Positions 35,164 through 45,533 of a stretch of DNA of 64,000 nucleotides are shown piece after piece; position 1 is the stretch's first letter; each line of letters begins with the position of its first letter. Both the position numbers and the translations under genes were made by a program. The stretch is taken from assembly GCA_026122225.1 (NCBI GenBank), contig JANEZZ010000806.1, forward strand, positions 310,001-374,000, read 5' to 3'. Below the pieces are notes generated by a model. The model had not been told where the DNA came from and ran no database searches. It was given only the letters and a program-made list of their open reading frames with translations. Source of the DNA: Heloderma charlesbogerti. Lineage: Eukaryota > Chordata > Lepidosauria > Squamata > Helodermatidae.

Positions 35164-37260
35164 ATTGGTCTAACCTAGTTTTAACTATTGGGCAGTACAG
35201 AAATGCAGTAATTAAAAATAAGCAAGTAAATCAAGTCTTCTGTTTTTAAAAGAGGGCCGTTTAGCAACAGTTCATGTGTCACACTAATCTAGGGTTCCTT
35301 ACCAGTGTTTTCTCTCCTTGTGTGCATATTGTTAATTCAGTTCTTCTTTGGGCTATTTTGTTTAGCACTCAGCATTTTATCTTCTTAAATGTGCTGTTGT
35401 TGTTATCATGCGTGTACAGTTTTTGCAACAATTTGCATGTGTGCACATGTTTGCATATCTCCATATGTAAACTGATGTGACAGTTGATTGCTTGGTAGAA
35501 CATTAATAGTTGGAAGAAACTTCAGTGTGTGTGTGTATGTGGGACAAACAAACCACTGGAGCCTTGAAGGTGCTTTATGATATTGGACTAGTGGCAACAT
35601 GTAGACCCTTTCACCTCTAGGTAACTGGCTTCAATCCAGCTCTGGTAGGTAATGACTCCCAATAGAGAAACCAATGACTATGAATGGGCATGGAGACTGA
35701 ACTAGTGTCTCGCCTCTAGAAAATTACCAAGGTACATTGCACTGCCAATGCTCATTTCATGCCAGTTCAGTGTAATATAAATACACACACACACACCTTT
35801 TGTGTGACCCTTTTTGCTTTCAGTGTTGTCAATCTAGTATCTTTCACGAGCACTAAACTGATCCGACAAAAAAGAAGGGGAAAAATAAAATAAAAGAAGC
35901 AAAAAGAAGAATCAGGCTGTGATTTTCACCGTTATTAGCAGCATAAATTCATTGACACACTTGCTACTTATGGACAAGTGAAAGGAAAGGGACAAACCAT
36001 TGTAGTTTGACAGCTCCCAAATGGCAACATATCTATGCAGCTTTAAATATGTGTCATTCTGGGTCCGCTTTGCTGCAATTTACACTCAGCTGGTTGGTCC
36101 CTCTGCTCTTTTAAGGTATCTTGAGATAAATTATGGGCTATGGGGAGCACAATAGCCACAGGCCCCTCTTTCCTCTCATTCACCCTACCCCAGGCGCATC
36201 TTCACTCCTTTGCACAGACTTCCTATGATGAGTAGCCAGCAAGCTTTCTTTGTCATGGACAATGAGGTCTAATTAATTCTCGCATTCTGGAGGCCTAGTG
36301 GAAGCTGCTGCTGGATATTCTTCTGTGTGGTGACTCCATGCAGTGAAGAATTATGCAGCGCAGGCATTGCTCCACTGGATATTGCATTTCCACACCAGTG
36401 CTAGTGAGTATCCGGAAGATGTAGTCTGGGGACTTTCTAAGCCATATGGTTAGCCTGCTTGGCGTGCAGCACTCTTTAGTTATAGCTGTTGCAAGAAGAT
36501 GCCACCATGCGGAAGCAGCATTCTTGAACAGAGGTGGGGGCAGAAGGTAGATATACTGGTAGATTTCTGAAGATCAGCAAGGATTTCGTACTCTTAATTG
36601 TTTTACAATGGCTGCTACAAAATGACCCCCATTAAATTACACTGCTGACATGAGGAATGCTTGGAGGAATAACTACGGTTGGATTTTTGTGTAGAAGGAC
36701 TGCAAGCTCCAGTCAGTCCTGGTACTCAAAGCAAATTCCTGGGTTCATAATTCTTTACATTCTAAGCTTATATCTTTTTGTATATGGTTCTGGATGGTGG
36801 TTCTCTGGGTTCTGGTAACTGAAACTCTTCAGCAACAGCAAGATGTATACACACTTGTAAGAAAGCATATGCTTACAATACATATACTTATGATTCCCTA
36901 CGGTCTTTTTTCTCCTCTCTCTCTCTCTCTCTCTCTCTCTGTGAGTGTGTTGTGACATCATTTTGTTAAATTTCTATTATCTGACATATAAAATTGGAAG
37001 ACCTGTGTTTTGTGTTTCAGTTAAATGGTCCTATTTAATCAAATGTTGAATGACTGCTATGAGGTGTACGAAGCACAAAGGGAACGGCTCTTATTATATA
37101 TGAAAACTATAGGCTCACCAAATTCACTTAAAGACCACCCTGTAGTTTAATTTGCAACAGAATGAAGCTTTCCTATTTTGTTTAGCAAAGCAGAATGCTG
37201 TGAGCATATTTTACTAGTCTCCTGGACTTTCTATTTCACTCACTTCCTCTTTTCTTCCAG
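35164..37260. other. Unique DNA; CA and TC microsatellites; no gene
   Basis: A CA tract lies at 35783-35798 and a TC tract at about 36916-36942. 36060-36640 is unremarkable. Short open frames have no domain features. Confidence 0.45.
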
Positions 37261-37374
37261 GTACAGTTTGCTGCAGTAGTTACCATCTCAGATGTATTGT
37301 TCAGCCTCTTAGGGCAATCAGAATTGGCTGGAAGCACATGGGTTCCTGTGATCAGTTCAGATCAGAAGGTGTTG
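37261..37374 (+). CDS. Candidate internal exon 2 (unidentified, 38 codons)
   Basis: A 114-bp segment between a strong acceptor (CACTTCCTCTTTTCTTCCAG) and a donor (GTTGGTAAGA). Two frames are open. One (phase 0) gives VQFAAVVTISDVLFSLLGQ. The other (phase 1) gives TVCCSSYHLRCIVQPLRAIR. The phase-1 frame is compatible with candidate exon 28409-28510. The length is divisible by three. Neither peptide is recognised, and two open frames in a short segment is weak evidence. Chance or a non-coding exon are real alternatives. Confidence 0.22.
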
Positions 37375-37701
37375 GTAAGACGAGCACCACTCGGGATTCA
37401 TTCTTCTGCAATGTGAATTTTTGGGGTAGGTATTTCAGTGAGTAATAGATTTTCCCAGTCACAAGCTGTGACATTTTTGGCATTTGATTCTTCAGATGAG
37501 ATTGAGTGGATTTTACAGTAAAGGCAAGAACCTATTTAAGAGTTAAGCTTACCAGTCTTGTTCAGAACCATAAGAAGAGTATTTGAGTGATATTTTTTTC
37601 TTACAAACCATGGTGGCAAAGGAATTAGCCTCCTCTAAGAGAAAGCGATTAAGGCATTCCTTCAGTCGCAAGGGTGATTTTTGTGGTGATTTTCATAAAC
37701 G

Positions 37702-38321
37702 AGGGGTAGGCAACATGGTGCCTGCAGGCACCAGTGCGCCCCCGGGCACTTTTCTGGGCACCCACCAAGGTGCCCTACCTCTCCCACTTTAAAAACAGAA
37801 CAGAAACACATTTTCTTACAGTAGCTGGGATCACTTCAAAGCAAAGGGAGGGCCTGGTGTTCCTGCCATCTTCATTTCCCATGAATGCCTCTGTGCCACA
37901 CATGGGGCTCTGAGATATTCTTAGGAAATGAAGACGGGGGTGGCTGCAGGTCAATGCTTTCCTCTGTAGTGCACCCAGCCACCAAGAAAAAGGAGAAAAA
38001 GAAAAAGGGACTCCTGTGAGACTGTGGAAGAAAAAGAGAAACAGGGATGAGCTGGGGGTAGAGGGGCAGGGCAGAAAAAGAGTTCCCCTTTAGGTTTCTG
38101 TTGGCAAGGAAAAATGTGGATTCCAGGAAGTTGTTTACCGTGTTGGAGCTCAAACCCCCACCTCTGTCTTGTGGTCAGTCTTTTGGGCAAGTTACTTGTC
38201 CTTCGTGATTTTGGATGGGTTACTTGTCCACATCTCCAATAGCAGCCATTTTGTGGTGGTACCATGAGAGTTTATCAAATGGCCAAATATGCCCACAAGC
38301 CCCAAAAGGTTGCCTACTACT
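37702..38321 (+). mobile_element. Non-autonomous hAT element, GGTAGGCAACATGG family, copy 2 (enlarged)
   Basis: It starts GAGGGGTAGGCAACATGGTG and ends GCCCCAAAAGGTTGCCTACT. GCACTTTTCTGGGCACCCAC and AAATGGCCAAATATGCCC match copies 1 and 3. The middle is about 280 bp longer than in copies 1 and 3, so it holds an insertion or is a longer ancestor. No clear 8-bp duplication. Confidence 0.65.
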
Positions 38322-38324
38322 ATG

Positions 38325-40182
38325 ACATAGACTTCTTGTAAAGGTAACCGGACAGTGAGCAACCCTTCCTCGAAGAGGCATCTTAGGGAAAACATTTTTA
38401 AAACCTATAGATTTCTTCTTTTTAAAAAGAAACAACATATTTTAGTGTGTTTTATTCCTTTCCATTATTGATTCCTGAGCTTTGAAATCTTGGTCTGGTT
38501 TCAACTATATGTATGGCTCATTGTAGGCTAGAATCTAAGCCCTAGATAGGTATCCTAGTACCAATAGATCTCTCTTCTTTTTTTTGCAAATATTTTTTAT
38601 TTATTTTTGTCGTTCTAAATGAAATAAACAATACCAACAACCTGATCAATAGCTATGATTTCCCAACAACACAATATTCTTAGGAGGACACAACAATAAC
38701 AAAAAGGAGAAGAAAGGAAAAGAAAAGGATTTTTTTTCTTTTTCTTTTTTAAAGGGTTAAATTTAAACTCCAGTACACATGGGCTTCAGATCCCATTCTA
38801 TCTCTCCTCTTCTGACCAAATGGAATTGATGAAAAATGTATTTGCATTCCTTTTCTCCTTCAGTAAAACAGTAATACACCTGCTTCCTCATTGGAGCCAT
38901 TCAGGTGATGCTGGAGAGTTGGCCCTGCTTTGGGGTGACAGTGTTGAATGTTGCTAAACTTTCTGTGTGAAAGCCGGTAGCTATGGGCCTATGATAACAT
39001 TGCTCCACAAGGGTGCGATAGGACTGCACCACTCCTAAAGTCATTTCCATATAACTGCCTCAGGCAGCCAAGAGATAGTGCCCCTATGGTCTTAGATTAG
39101 TTTTTCAGGTGCTAACAGACCCTTAGCAGATAAAAGCCCCCCCCCCATTCATTGTGTAGCAAGGAAATATAAAAACATTCACATGCTGCTTGTCGATGTG
39201 CTCTACTAATACAGCATCAATCAAATATTAATAAGTCATGTTTTTCTCCTACTGGGTGTTTTATATTTAGGGGAGACCAGATGATTGCATCTATCCAGAT
39301 GCATGTCCTCATCAACACTGATCTTCCTTGTTGGATTATGTCACTAGCCTTTTTTTGTACTTGATGGGTTTTTTTCCCCCCTCTGTTAAAAACTAGGACT
39401 ACTCAGTCTCCAATAAATGGTCTCATTTCATTTGGGTTTTGGAGCGTTTAAATTCCCAGTGGTATCAAGACCTGAAACATCTGCTGAATTAATAATTGAC
39501 TTGTTGACTGGCTCCAACAGTTTGAGATTGTCCAGCTGTGTTTTTACTGATATTCTGTTGAAATCAATGGGAGTTGTTGTATGCAAAGAACATGCAAGCT
39601 ATATACTTGGATTTCGTAACCAAAACAATCTGGCACAAGAATCAAGCTTCATTTTACTGAAATAAAAAATGAAAATGGGTGAAAGAGTTTGAGTCCTGAG
39701 AATACTCTGGAACTCTTCTGTAAGAATAGCTTTTAGTGGTGCATTTTCATAATGGTGCTGGCCCTTGCTACTTTCCCCCAAAACTGGATTACAGTTTTCC
39801 TACATTCTGCTTGTAAAATGGTAGTGTGGTACTTCCAGAATGGGCTGATATCATGAAGGCTAAGCCTTCAGAAAGCCCTCAGAAATTGTGTGCTAGCCTC
39901 AGTCTAAATGCGTGTAGGAAACCCATTTAACTACTTCACTACAGTTGAACTGTAAGAAACAATGCAATCCAGGTCAGAAGAGGGGCAGCCGGCAGTAAGA
40001 AAGATGTTTTTGAGAATGTACCCTGAGTAGATCACTAGCCCATAGCCTGTAATAAAGCTGTGCCAAAATGGGCGGGGGGGAGAGGATTGACACTTTTTTC
40101 AAACATCTCTGTGATGGCTCAAATAAATCCTTTTAATGATCTTTTGGGGATTGCTCCAAAACAGTGTAAAAGTGTTTTCCCA
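38325..40182. other. Unique DNA; possible L1 tail at 38570-38760; no gene
   Basis: 38575-38760 has TTTTTTGCAAATATTTTTTA, GAAATAAACAATACCAAC and a GAAAAGAAAAGG tract, reminiscent of an antisense L1 3' end. A C run lies at 39137-39148. Nothing else was recognised. Confidence 0.35.
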
Positions 40183-40190
40183 CTCAGAAT

Positions 40191-41025
40191 TAGGGATGGG
40201 GGAGAATTTCTCCCTGAAACTTCGGGGGGCTGAGTGCCAATGCATTCGGTCCTCCGAAGGTTCGGGGAGAAATTCTCCCGCCCCCCCGCCCCCCCTGGGG
40301 TGGGACTTACCTTTTACGAATGTCGCTCCCGGCGGCGGTTCGGCAGGTCTTCGTCAGGGGTGGGGGCGGCAACCGGTCTTTCGACTGGCTGCCGCCGCCG
40401 CCATTACAAGAAAAGTAAAACAAAAACAAAAACGCCCCTGTGATAGGCTACGTAATGATTAACGTAGCCTATCACAGCTAGATTTGCAAAGTCAGCCGTG
40501 ATAGGCTACGTTAATCGCCATGTAGCCTATCATGGGTGACTTAAAAAAAAAAAAAAAGCACGTACGCTAATGGCAGCCCCCATAGGGAGCCACCATTCGT
40601 GCTCCTTATTTGGTCCCTGTAGTCTACGTAAAGATTTACATAGACTACGGCGAAAATAAGGGCAACGCAGATCTAGCCTTGATAGGGGCAACGCACATTG
40701 CCTTTAGACTACGGCGAAAATAAGGGCAACGCAGATCTAGCCTTTGCAGATCTAGCCGTGATAGGCTACGTAAATCGTTATGTAGCCTATCACGGGGCTT
40801 TTTTTTTTACTTTTCTTTTGAAGTTCGCGGCCGGGGAGACGGGGCGCTTCTCCCCGGCCTGAATTTCGGCCGGGCGAGGTGGGAAGCCTCCCCCCCGACC
40901 TGAATTTTGGCCGGGCGAGGAGGGAAGCCTCCCCCCCGGCCTGAACTTCGGGGGGAGAAGCGAAGCGCCTCCCCCCACCGTGAAGCAAGCTGCGAGACCA
41001 GGTAAGTGACTTTGTTACATCCCTA
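40191..41025 (+). mobile_element. Palindromic hAT-like element, copy F
   Basis: It starts TAGGGATGGGGGAGAATTTC and ends GTGACTTTGTTACATCCCTA. The 8-bp duplication CTCAGAAT is perfect (40183-40190 and 41026-41033). The left hairpin is GAATTTCTCC...GGAGAAATTC. The core (about 40433-40800) follows the copy D layout, but the middle is scrambled: GGGCAACGCAGATCTAGCC occurs twice (about 40661 and 40723). Outward AGGTAAGT motifs are present on both sides (minus at about 40304, plus at about 40999-41006). The GC-rich tandem units occupy 40832-40980. Confidence 0.9.
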
Positions 41026-41401
41026 CTCAGAATGAGGACAATACTGATCCAGGGGCTGATCTACACTTACGGTTTTTTAGCTTCCAATGACATTTCACCG
41101 CCCATCTTTCATACTACGCAGTACCCACCTCAAATTGGAACTGGAATTTCCCACTTCCATGCTCCTGCTTTCAATACCCTGCTATCCTGGTATTTCCACT
41201 TGATGTGCTCTGATTTTCTGCCTTCGTTACCATATCTGGTTGTAGTCCCCTCCCCTATCTGTCCATATAAGGCGGTGTTTGTATTTCCCTCCTGTCTAAT
41301 CACAGCTCTCGACGGCCCCATGTCATCTTCCGGCTACTGATCGCATAGCTTCCTCAGCACTCAATGTTTCCTCAGCAACAAGCAAAGGGCTGAATGTGCA
41401 C

Positions 41402-41490
41402 GTGCTTGTCTGATGTCGGAAGCTAAGCAGGGTCGTCCCCGGTCAGTAGTTGGATGGGTGACCGCCTGGGAATCAGGCTTCCTGCACTGA
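41402..41490 (+). repeat. 5S rRNA-derived sequence (pseudogene or 5S-type SINE)
   Basis: TGTCGGAAGCTAAGCAGGGT then CGTCCCCGGTCAGTAGTTGG and ATGGGTGACCGCCTGGGAAT match vertebrate 5S rRNA from about base 25 to the 3' part. This includes the internal promoter boxes A (AAGCTAAGCAGGGTCG) and C (TGGATGGGTGACCGCCTGGG). The 5' 25 or so bases and the last helix strand are diverged or absent. It is either a processed 5S pseudogene or the head of a 5S-derived (SINE3-like) element. No tail was recognised. Confidence 0.8.
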
Positions 41491-41574
41491 GCAGGGGGTT
41501 GTTCTATCCCTTTAAATGAGACTAAGTTTTACCCCCTCCTATCCCCCGCTTCAGATTTTTTTTTAAAATTAAGG

Positions 41575-41715
41575 TGTTATCTTCGAAGAATCGTGGCGTC
41601 TCCACGATTTTTTTTTTTCTAATTCAGGCATGATCTTCGAAGATTCGAAAATTCAAAGATTTGAAGCTTCAAATCTTCAAAGATTCAAAAATTCAAAGAT
41701 TTGAAGCTTGAAATC
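41575..41715. repeat. Self-complementary TTCGAAGATT / TTTGAAGCTT array
   Basis: ATCTTCGAAGAATCGTGG, ATCTTCGAAGATTCGAAAAT, then TTCAAAGATTTGAAGCTTCA and AAATCTTCAAAGATTC, and a second ATTCAAAGATTTGAAGCTTG. These are short overlapping palindromes repeated in both orientations, with no match to the other families in the window. Confidence 0.6.
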
Positions 41716-42018
41716 AGAAACAGGAAGAGTTTCTGATCTTCCAATGACAGCCTCTGTCTTTAAGAGCAGGAAAACAGCACAGCGCTCGAGTGTGAACCGA
41801 GCTCGCACATTCGATGAAGCACCGTAATGGGAAAAATGGGTGAGTGTGGATAATCATGTTTTAATGCAAGAGCGTTTAACCTGACAGGACACCAAATTCA
41901 TTGCAATGGTGGGTGCAATGTAGATCGGCCCCAGGAAGCATGACCTCACACTTAATTGACTTCATGATGTCTTCACATAGCAAAATATTTCTGACTGTAA
42001 GATTTTGTCACGTTCACT

Positions 42019-42613
42019 TAGGGGTGCACAAAAGTCACTTACCTGGTCTCGCAGCTTTTCGCGGTAGGGGAGAGGAGCTTCGCTGCTCCCCCCGCGAAGT
42101 TCAGGCCAGGGGGGGAGGTTTCCCGCCTCGCCCGGCCGAAATTCAGGCCGGGGGGGAGGCTTCCCGCCTCGCCCGGCCGAAATTCAGGCTGGGGAGGAGG
42201 CGCCTCGTCTCGCCTGGCCGCGAACTAAAAAGTTAAAAAAAAACAACGCCCCCATGATAGGCTACGTGACGATTAACGTAGCCTATCACGGCTGACTTTG
42301 CAAATCTAGCCGTGATAGGCTACGTTAATCGTCACGTAGCCTATCACAGGGGCGTTTTTTTTCTTTTATTGGAATGGCGGCGGTGGCAGCTGGTCGAAAG
42401 ACCGGCTGCCGCTCCCGCCCTGGACAAAGACCCGACGAACTGCCGGCCGGACCCGCTGCCGAGAGGGACATTCGCCAAAGGTAAGTCCCATCCTGGGGGG
42501 GTGCGGGGGGTGGGGTGTGTGTGGAGAATTTCTCCCCGAAACCTGTTCAGGGGGCCAAACACGTTGGCGCTCGGCCCCCCAAAGTTTCGGGGAGAAATTC
42601 TCCGCCATCCCTA
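42019..42613 (-). mobile_element. Palindromic hAT-like element, copy G (reverse, internally deleted)
   Basis: In reverse orientation it begins TAGGGGTGCACAAAAGTCAC and ends GAGAAATTCTCCGCCATCCCTA, with a perfect 8-bp duplication CGTTCACT (42011-42018 and 42614-42621). The core is a single 108-bp palindrome (42247-42354) of two TACGTA modules. Compared with D, the whole central GCC-rich part is missing, with the outer modules fused. Outward donors are CAGGTAAGT (minus, about 42031-42039) and AAGGTAAGT (plus, about 42477-42485). Confidence 0.9.
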
Positions 42614-42795
42614 CGTTCACTATGTGATTCTTGATCAACAGGGAGAATTATTCCTAAGAAAAAGAAGATCCAGTTTGGGGTGGTGTTTTTTTTTTGTTTT
42701 ACAAAAATATTTGTGAAAAAAGAAAAAGCCAGCAAAGAAGAGGAGCAAGGAGGTATTCATTTATATTTATTTGACAATTTTTCTTCATCATCAGG

Positions 42796-43140
42796 ATCGG
42801 GACTGCACACCCCCAAGGTTTTATAGCCACCACCTCTTTTTTGGTGCACTTGGGATTTTTGCTCCTCTAAGGTAATTGTGCAGGGTTTTGATGTTGGATC
42901 AGGTGCCTCCTGACTAGGGGAGGCTGTGTGTCAAGCTTGGTCCTGATCCTGCAAACCCCCAAGGTTTTATAGCTGCTACACCCCTTTTGGCGCACATAGG
43001 ATTTTTGCTCCTTCATGAGTGATCACGCGGGGTTTTGATGGTGCATTGGGTGCTTCATGACTAGGGGAAGCCCTTTCGGTGCACCCAGGATTTTCACTCC
43101 TTTGTGAATCACCCAGGATTTTCACTCCTTTGTCAATGGG
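42796..43140. repeat. 146-bp tandem minisatellite, about 2.3 units
   Basis: CCCCCAAGGTTTTATAGC recurs with a 146-bp spacing (AAGGTT at 42815 and 42961). Each unit also carries GGGATTTTTGCTCCT, GCGGGGTTTTGATG-like and TGACTAGGGGA segments. The last partial unit ends in a roughly 27-bp duplication of ACCCAGGATTTTCACTCC. No other location in the window has it. Confidence 0.75.
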
Positions 43141-43439
43141 TGAAACAGCGCCACTGCTCAAGGACTGCAGCGGGACAGGGGGTGGGGTTATGGGTCAGAT
43201 TAGGCACAGTATCTTAATAAACTACATGCAGTAGCTTATTGGCCTGTTTGTGTTGGTGGGGCATTGTGGACTATTTAAAAAATAAGCTACTGTGAGTAGC
43301 TTATGAAGCCACTTAAAGTGATGTCTGAATGCAGCAAGCGTGACCTATGTGAGGCTATAATGTCTGTGCAGGCCTGAAGTCTAGCATTGTTACTGTGCTG
43401 AAGGCCGGTGGTGGTAGTATCTGCTTGGTAACAAGTTCT

Positions 43440-43618
43440 GAAAGGGGGGAAAGAGATGGGGCTGTTCTGTGCTGCCTCAGAAGCAGCACGGAAGTGGGGG
43501 AAGGTCGGTTCTCCAGGAACCGACCTCGGACTGTGGGATCCAAGGTCAGTTCCCGGAAAACCAGATATCCTATGGCCATCTAGCCGCTTTCTAGCGGCCA
43601 TAGGATTGCTCCCTCTGT
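43440..43618 (-). mobile_element. GGGAGCAATCCTATGG-ended element, partial copy
   Basis: On the minus strand it begins GGGAGCAATCCTATGGCCGC and continues TAGCCGCTTTCTAGCGG (hairpin) and ATATCTGGTTTTCCGGGAAC. It then reaches GAACCGACCTT with GGTTCCTGGAGAACCGACC. The same order occurs at 48286 and 56338. The far end is missing. Confidence 0.6.
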
Positions 43619-44147
43619 GACAGTGAAAAGGGTCAGCTTGTGCAACTCTAGTTATTGTGGCAGGGAGTTCCTTAGGCCCTGAAATATAAGCAGCTGATAG
43701 AAAAATAAGAATTCTTCACAGGTGGTGGCAGTACTACAAGTGAAAACCCCACACATTGTGGCAGCGCTGGGAACAAGTAATTCCCCATAGCTCCAAAGAA
43801 CCTATGACTCTGAGCCATGAGAAGAAGCTACACTGTGCCTTTGAAGTTATGGTATTTTCTGATGGCTTGTAAGCAAGATCCAGAAGGAGCACTTTCGGCT
43901 GTTTGCTTTATCTGACTATTGGAGGGTTACTCAGATCTGCTTAGTGGCTGTCGGTGTTTGGATAGATTATCAATTAGGGTTCTCAACAAAAGTTTTATGA
44001 GTCTTTTTTTTTTCTTTTTCTCTTGTAGCCCAATAATGTCAATGCCAGGAGGTCTGACTCCTTTGCTATTCATGTTTCCTAGTTCTATAAGAAAAGTACT
44101 CAGCAGCACAGCATTACATGTTAAAGAAAATATCACCAACAGTGTAA

Positions 44148-44148
44148 T

Positions 44149-44194
<46 letters not shown>

Positions 44195-44217
44195 TATACA
44201 CACACACACACACACAT
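44148..44217. repeat. Compound (TA)n(TATG)n(CA)n microsatellite
   Basis: A TA run is followed by about eight TATG units and a CA run. It produces low-complexity frames on both strands. Confidence 0.95.
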
Positions 44218-44220
44218 GTT

Positions 44221-44385
44221 TTCTTAGAAGTAAGCCCCACTGTGTTCATTGGGGCTTACTCCCAGGTAAGCACAAATAGGATTGCACCCTGATTGCAAAT
44301 CCCATGCATGTCTGCTCGGAAGTAAGCCTAACTGAGTTCAGTTGGATACAATCCCAGGTACATCTGTATAGGATTGTGGCCCAAA
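44221..44385. mobile_element. Two adjacent copies of the AGTAAGCCCC palindromic repeat
   Basis: The first reads AGAAGTAAGCCCCACTGTG, GGGGCTTACTCCCAGGTAAG and ATAGGATTGCACCC. The second reads GCATGTCTGCTCGGAAGTAA, TACAATCCCAGGTACATCTG and ATAGGATTGTGG. Each is a short imperfect palindrome with GCAATCC ends. Other copies lie at 51537, 54159, 54350 and 23271. Confidence 0.65.
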
Positions 44386-44940
44386 TAACAGAGGAAGGCA
44401 GGAGATAGGTTAGAAGACCTAGGAGATATTTGCCATTGCTAAGGCATATAAATAATATCTGATTCTGATAAAACAAAAACTTCTAGCACATTGGTATACT
44501 GAAGAAGCTACCATGTCCCACAGACCATTATAGTTACAGCTGTAATCAGTGAACAAATTATTTGATGGTGGACACTCATTTCTCACAACTGGAATATCTA
44601 AGTAAGATAATCTAATAATGCATTAATACTGGCCATTAGTAAGTTGTTAATTAACCATCAAACAAGTATTAATTGGTCTTAGAAAAAACAATTAAAATAC
44701 GCTTCTCAATAGACGTGATTCATATAATTTGTTAACACCATCAAAGGACGTACGCTGCAAATGTTGGCTATGAAATGTTTTCCCATCACTGTGGAGAGCT
44801 GTAAAAAGTTACATTAGATCAATAACTTCTAAATTTGTTAGAATGGCTCAAGGCACAATCCTATGCAAGTTTAAAGGTGGGTCCTTGAAGTTTCATGGGT
44901 AGCAAGGGCAAAGCATGGTGGGGCTCGTTTCCAAATTAAA

Positions 44941-45008
44941 GGTGCAATCCTATGCAAGTTTAGACAGAAATAAGTCTTACAATTCCCAGCATGCCCCAGC
45001 CAGCCATG
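44941..45008. mobile_element. Single arm of the GCAATCC foldback MITE, fused to copy H
   Basis: GGTGCAATCCTATGCAAGTT, TAGACAGAAATAAG and CAATTCCCAGCATGCCCCAG lead to CCAGCCATG, where the foldback would turn. Instead the sequence switches into the GCC module of element H. The second arm is absent. A further short fragment of the same end lies at 44850-44875. Confidence 0.65.
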
Positions 45009-45486
45009 CGCCGCCATTTGCGTTCCTTATTTTGGCACGTGTAAATGTTTACGTAGACTACGGCGAAAATAAGGGCAATGCAAATAGCGTTGCCCTTATT
45101 TTCGCCGTACTCTACGTAAATGTTTACATAGACTACATATGCCAAAATAAGGAACACAAATGGAGGCGCCCATGGGCGCTGCCATTTGCGTACGCTTTTT
45201 TTTTTTTAAAGTCAGCCCTGATAGGCTATGTAAACATTTACGTAGCCTATCACAGCTGACTGTAGGGACGCAAACGGCGGCGGCTACGGCTGCCGCCATT
45301 TATGTCCCGGCAGGACAGGAGGATTCGCGGCCGGAGGGACGGGGCGCCTTCCCTGCGGCCAGAATTTCGGCGGGGAGGGATGGGGCGCCTCCCCCCCGGC
45401 CAGAATTTCGGGGGGAGGGACAGAGCACCTCCCCCCCACCGCAAAGCAAGCTTTGGGATCAGGTAAGGGACTTTTGTCCATCCCTA
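45009..45486 (+). mobile_element. Palindromic hAT-like element, copy H (5'-truncated at a palindrome centre)
   Basis: It begins abruptly with CGCCGCCATTTGCGTTCC, the right arm of the GCC module, next to the CCATG centre. It continues through GTAGAC-type and TAGGC-type TACGTA palindromes (about 45038-45065, 45107-45137 and 45218-45255) and the GC-rich units. It ends AAGGGACTTTTGTCCATCCCTA. The donor-like motif is CAGGTAAGG (about 45460). No target duplication is expected because the left end is gone. Confidence 0.8.
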
Positions 45487-45533
45487 TTTCTCTACACCAG
45501 CCTAAAATCCTGCATTTAAAATGGGGCTTTCTG

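Noticed and set aside
41402..41490. Functional 5S rRNA gene
   Set aside because: The 5' part and the 3' pairing strand are missing or changed, and no T-run terminator follows directly.
44030..44150. Possible exon after a long polypyrimidine tract and TTGTAG
   Set aside because: The frame runs into a (TA)n microsatellite and no donor is convincing.
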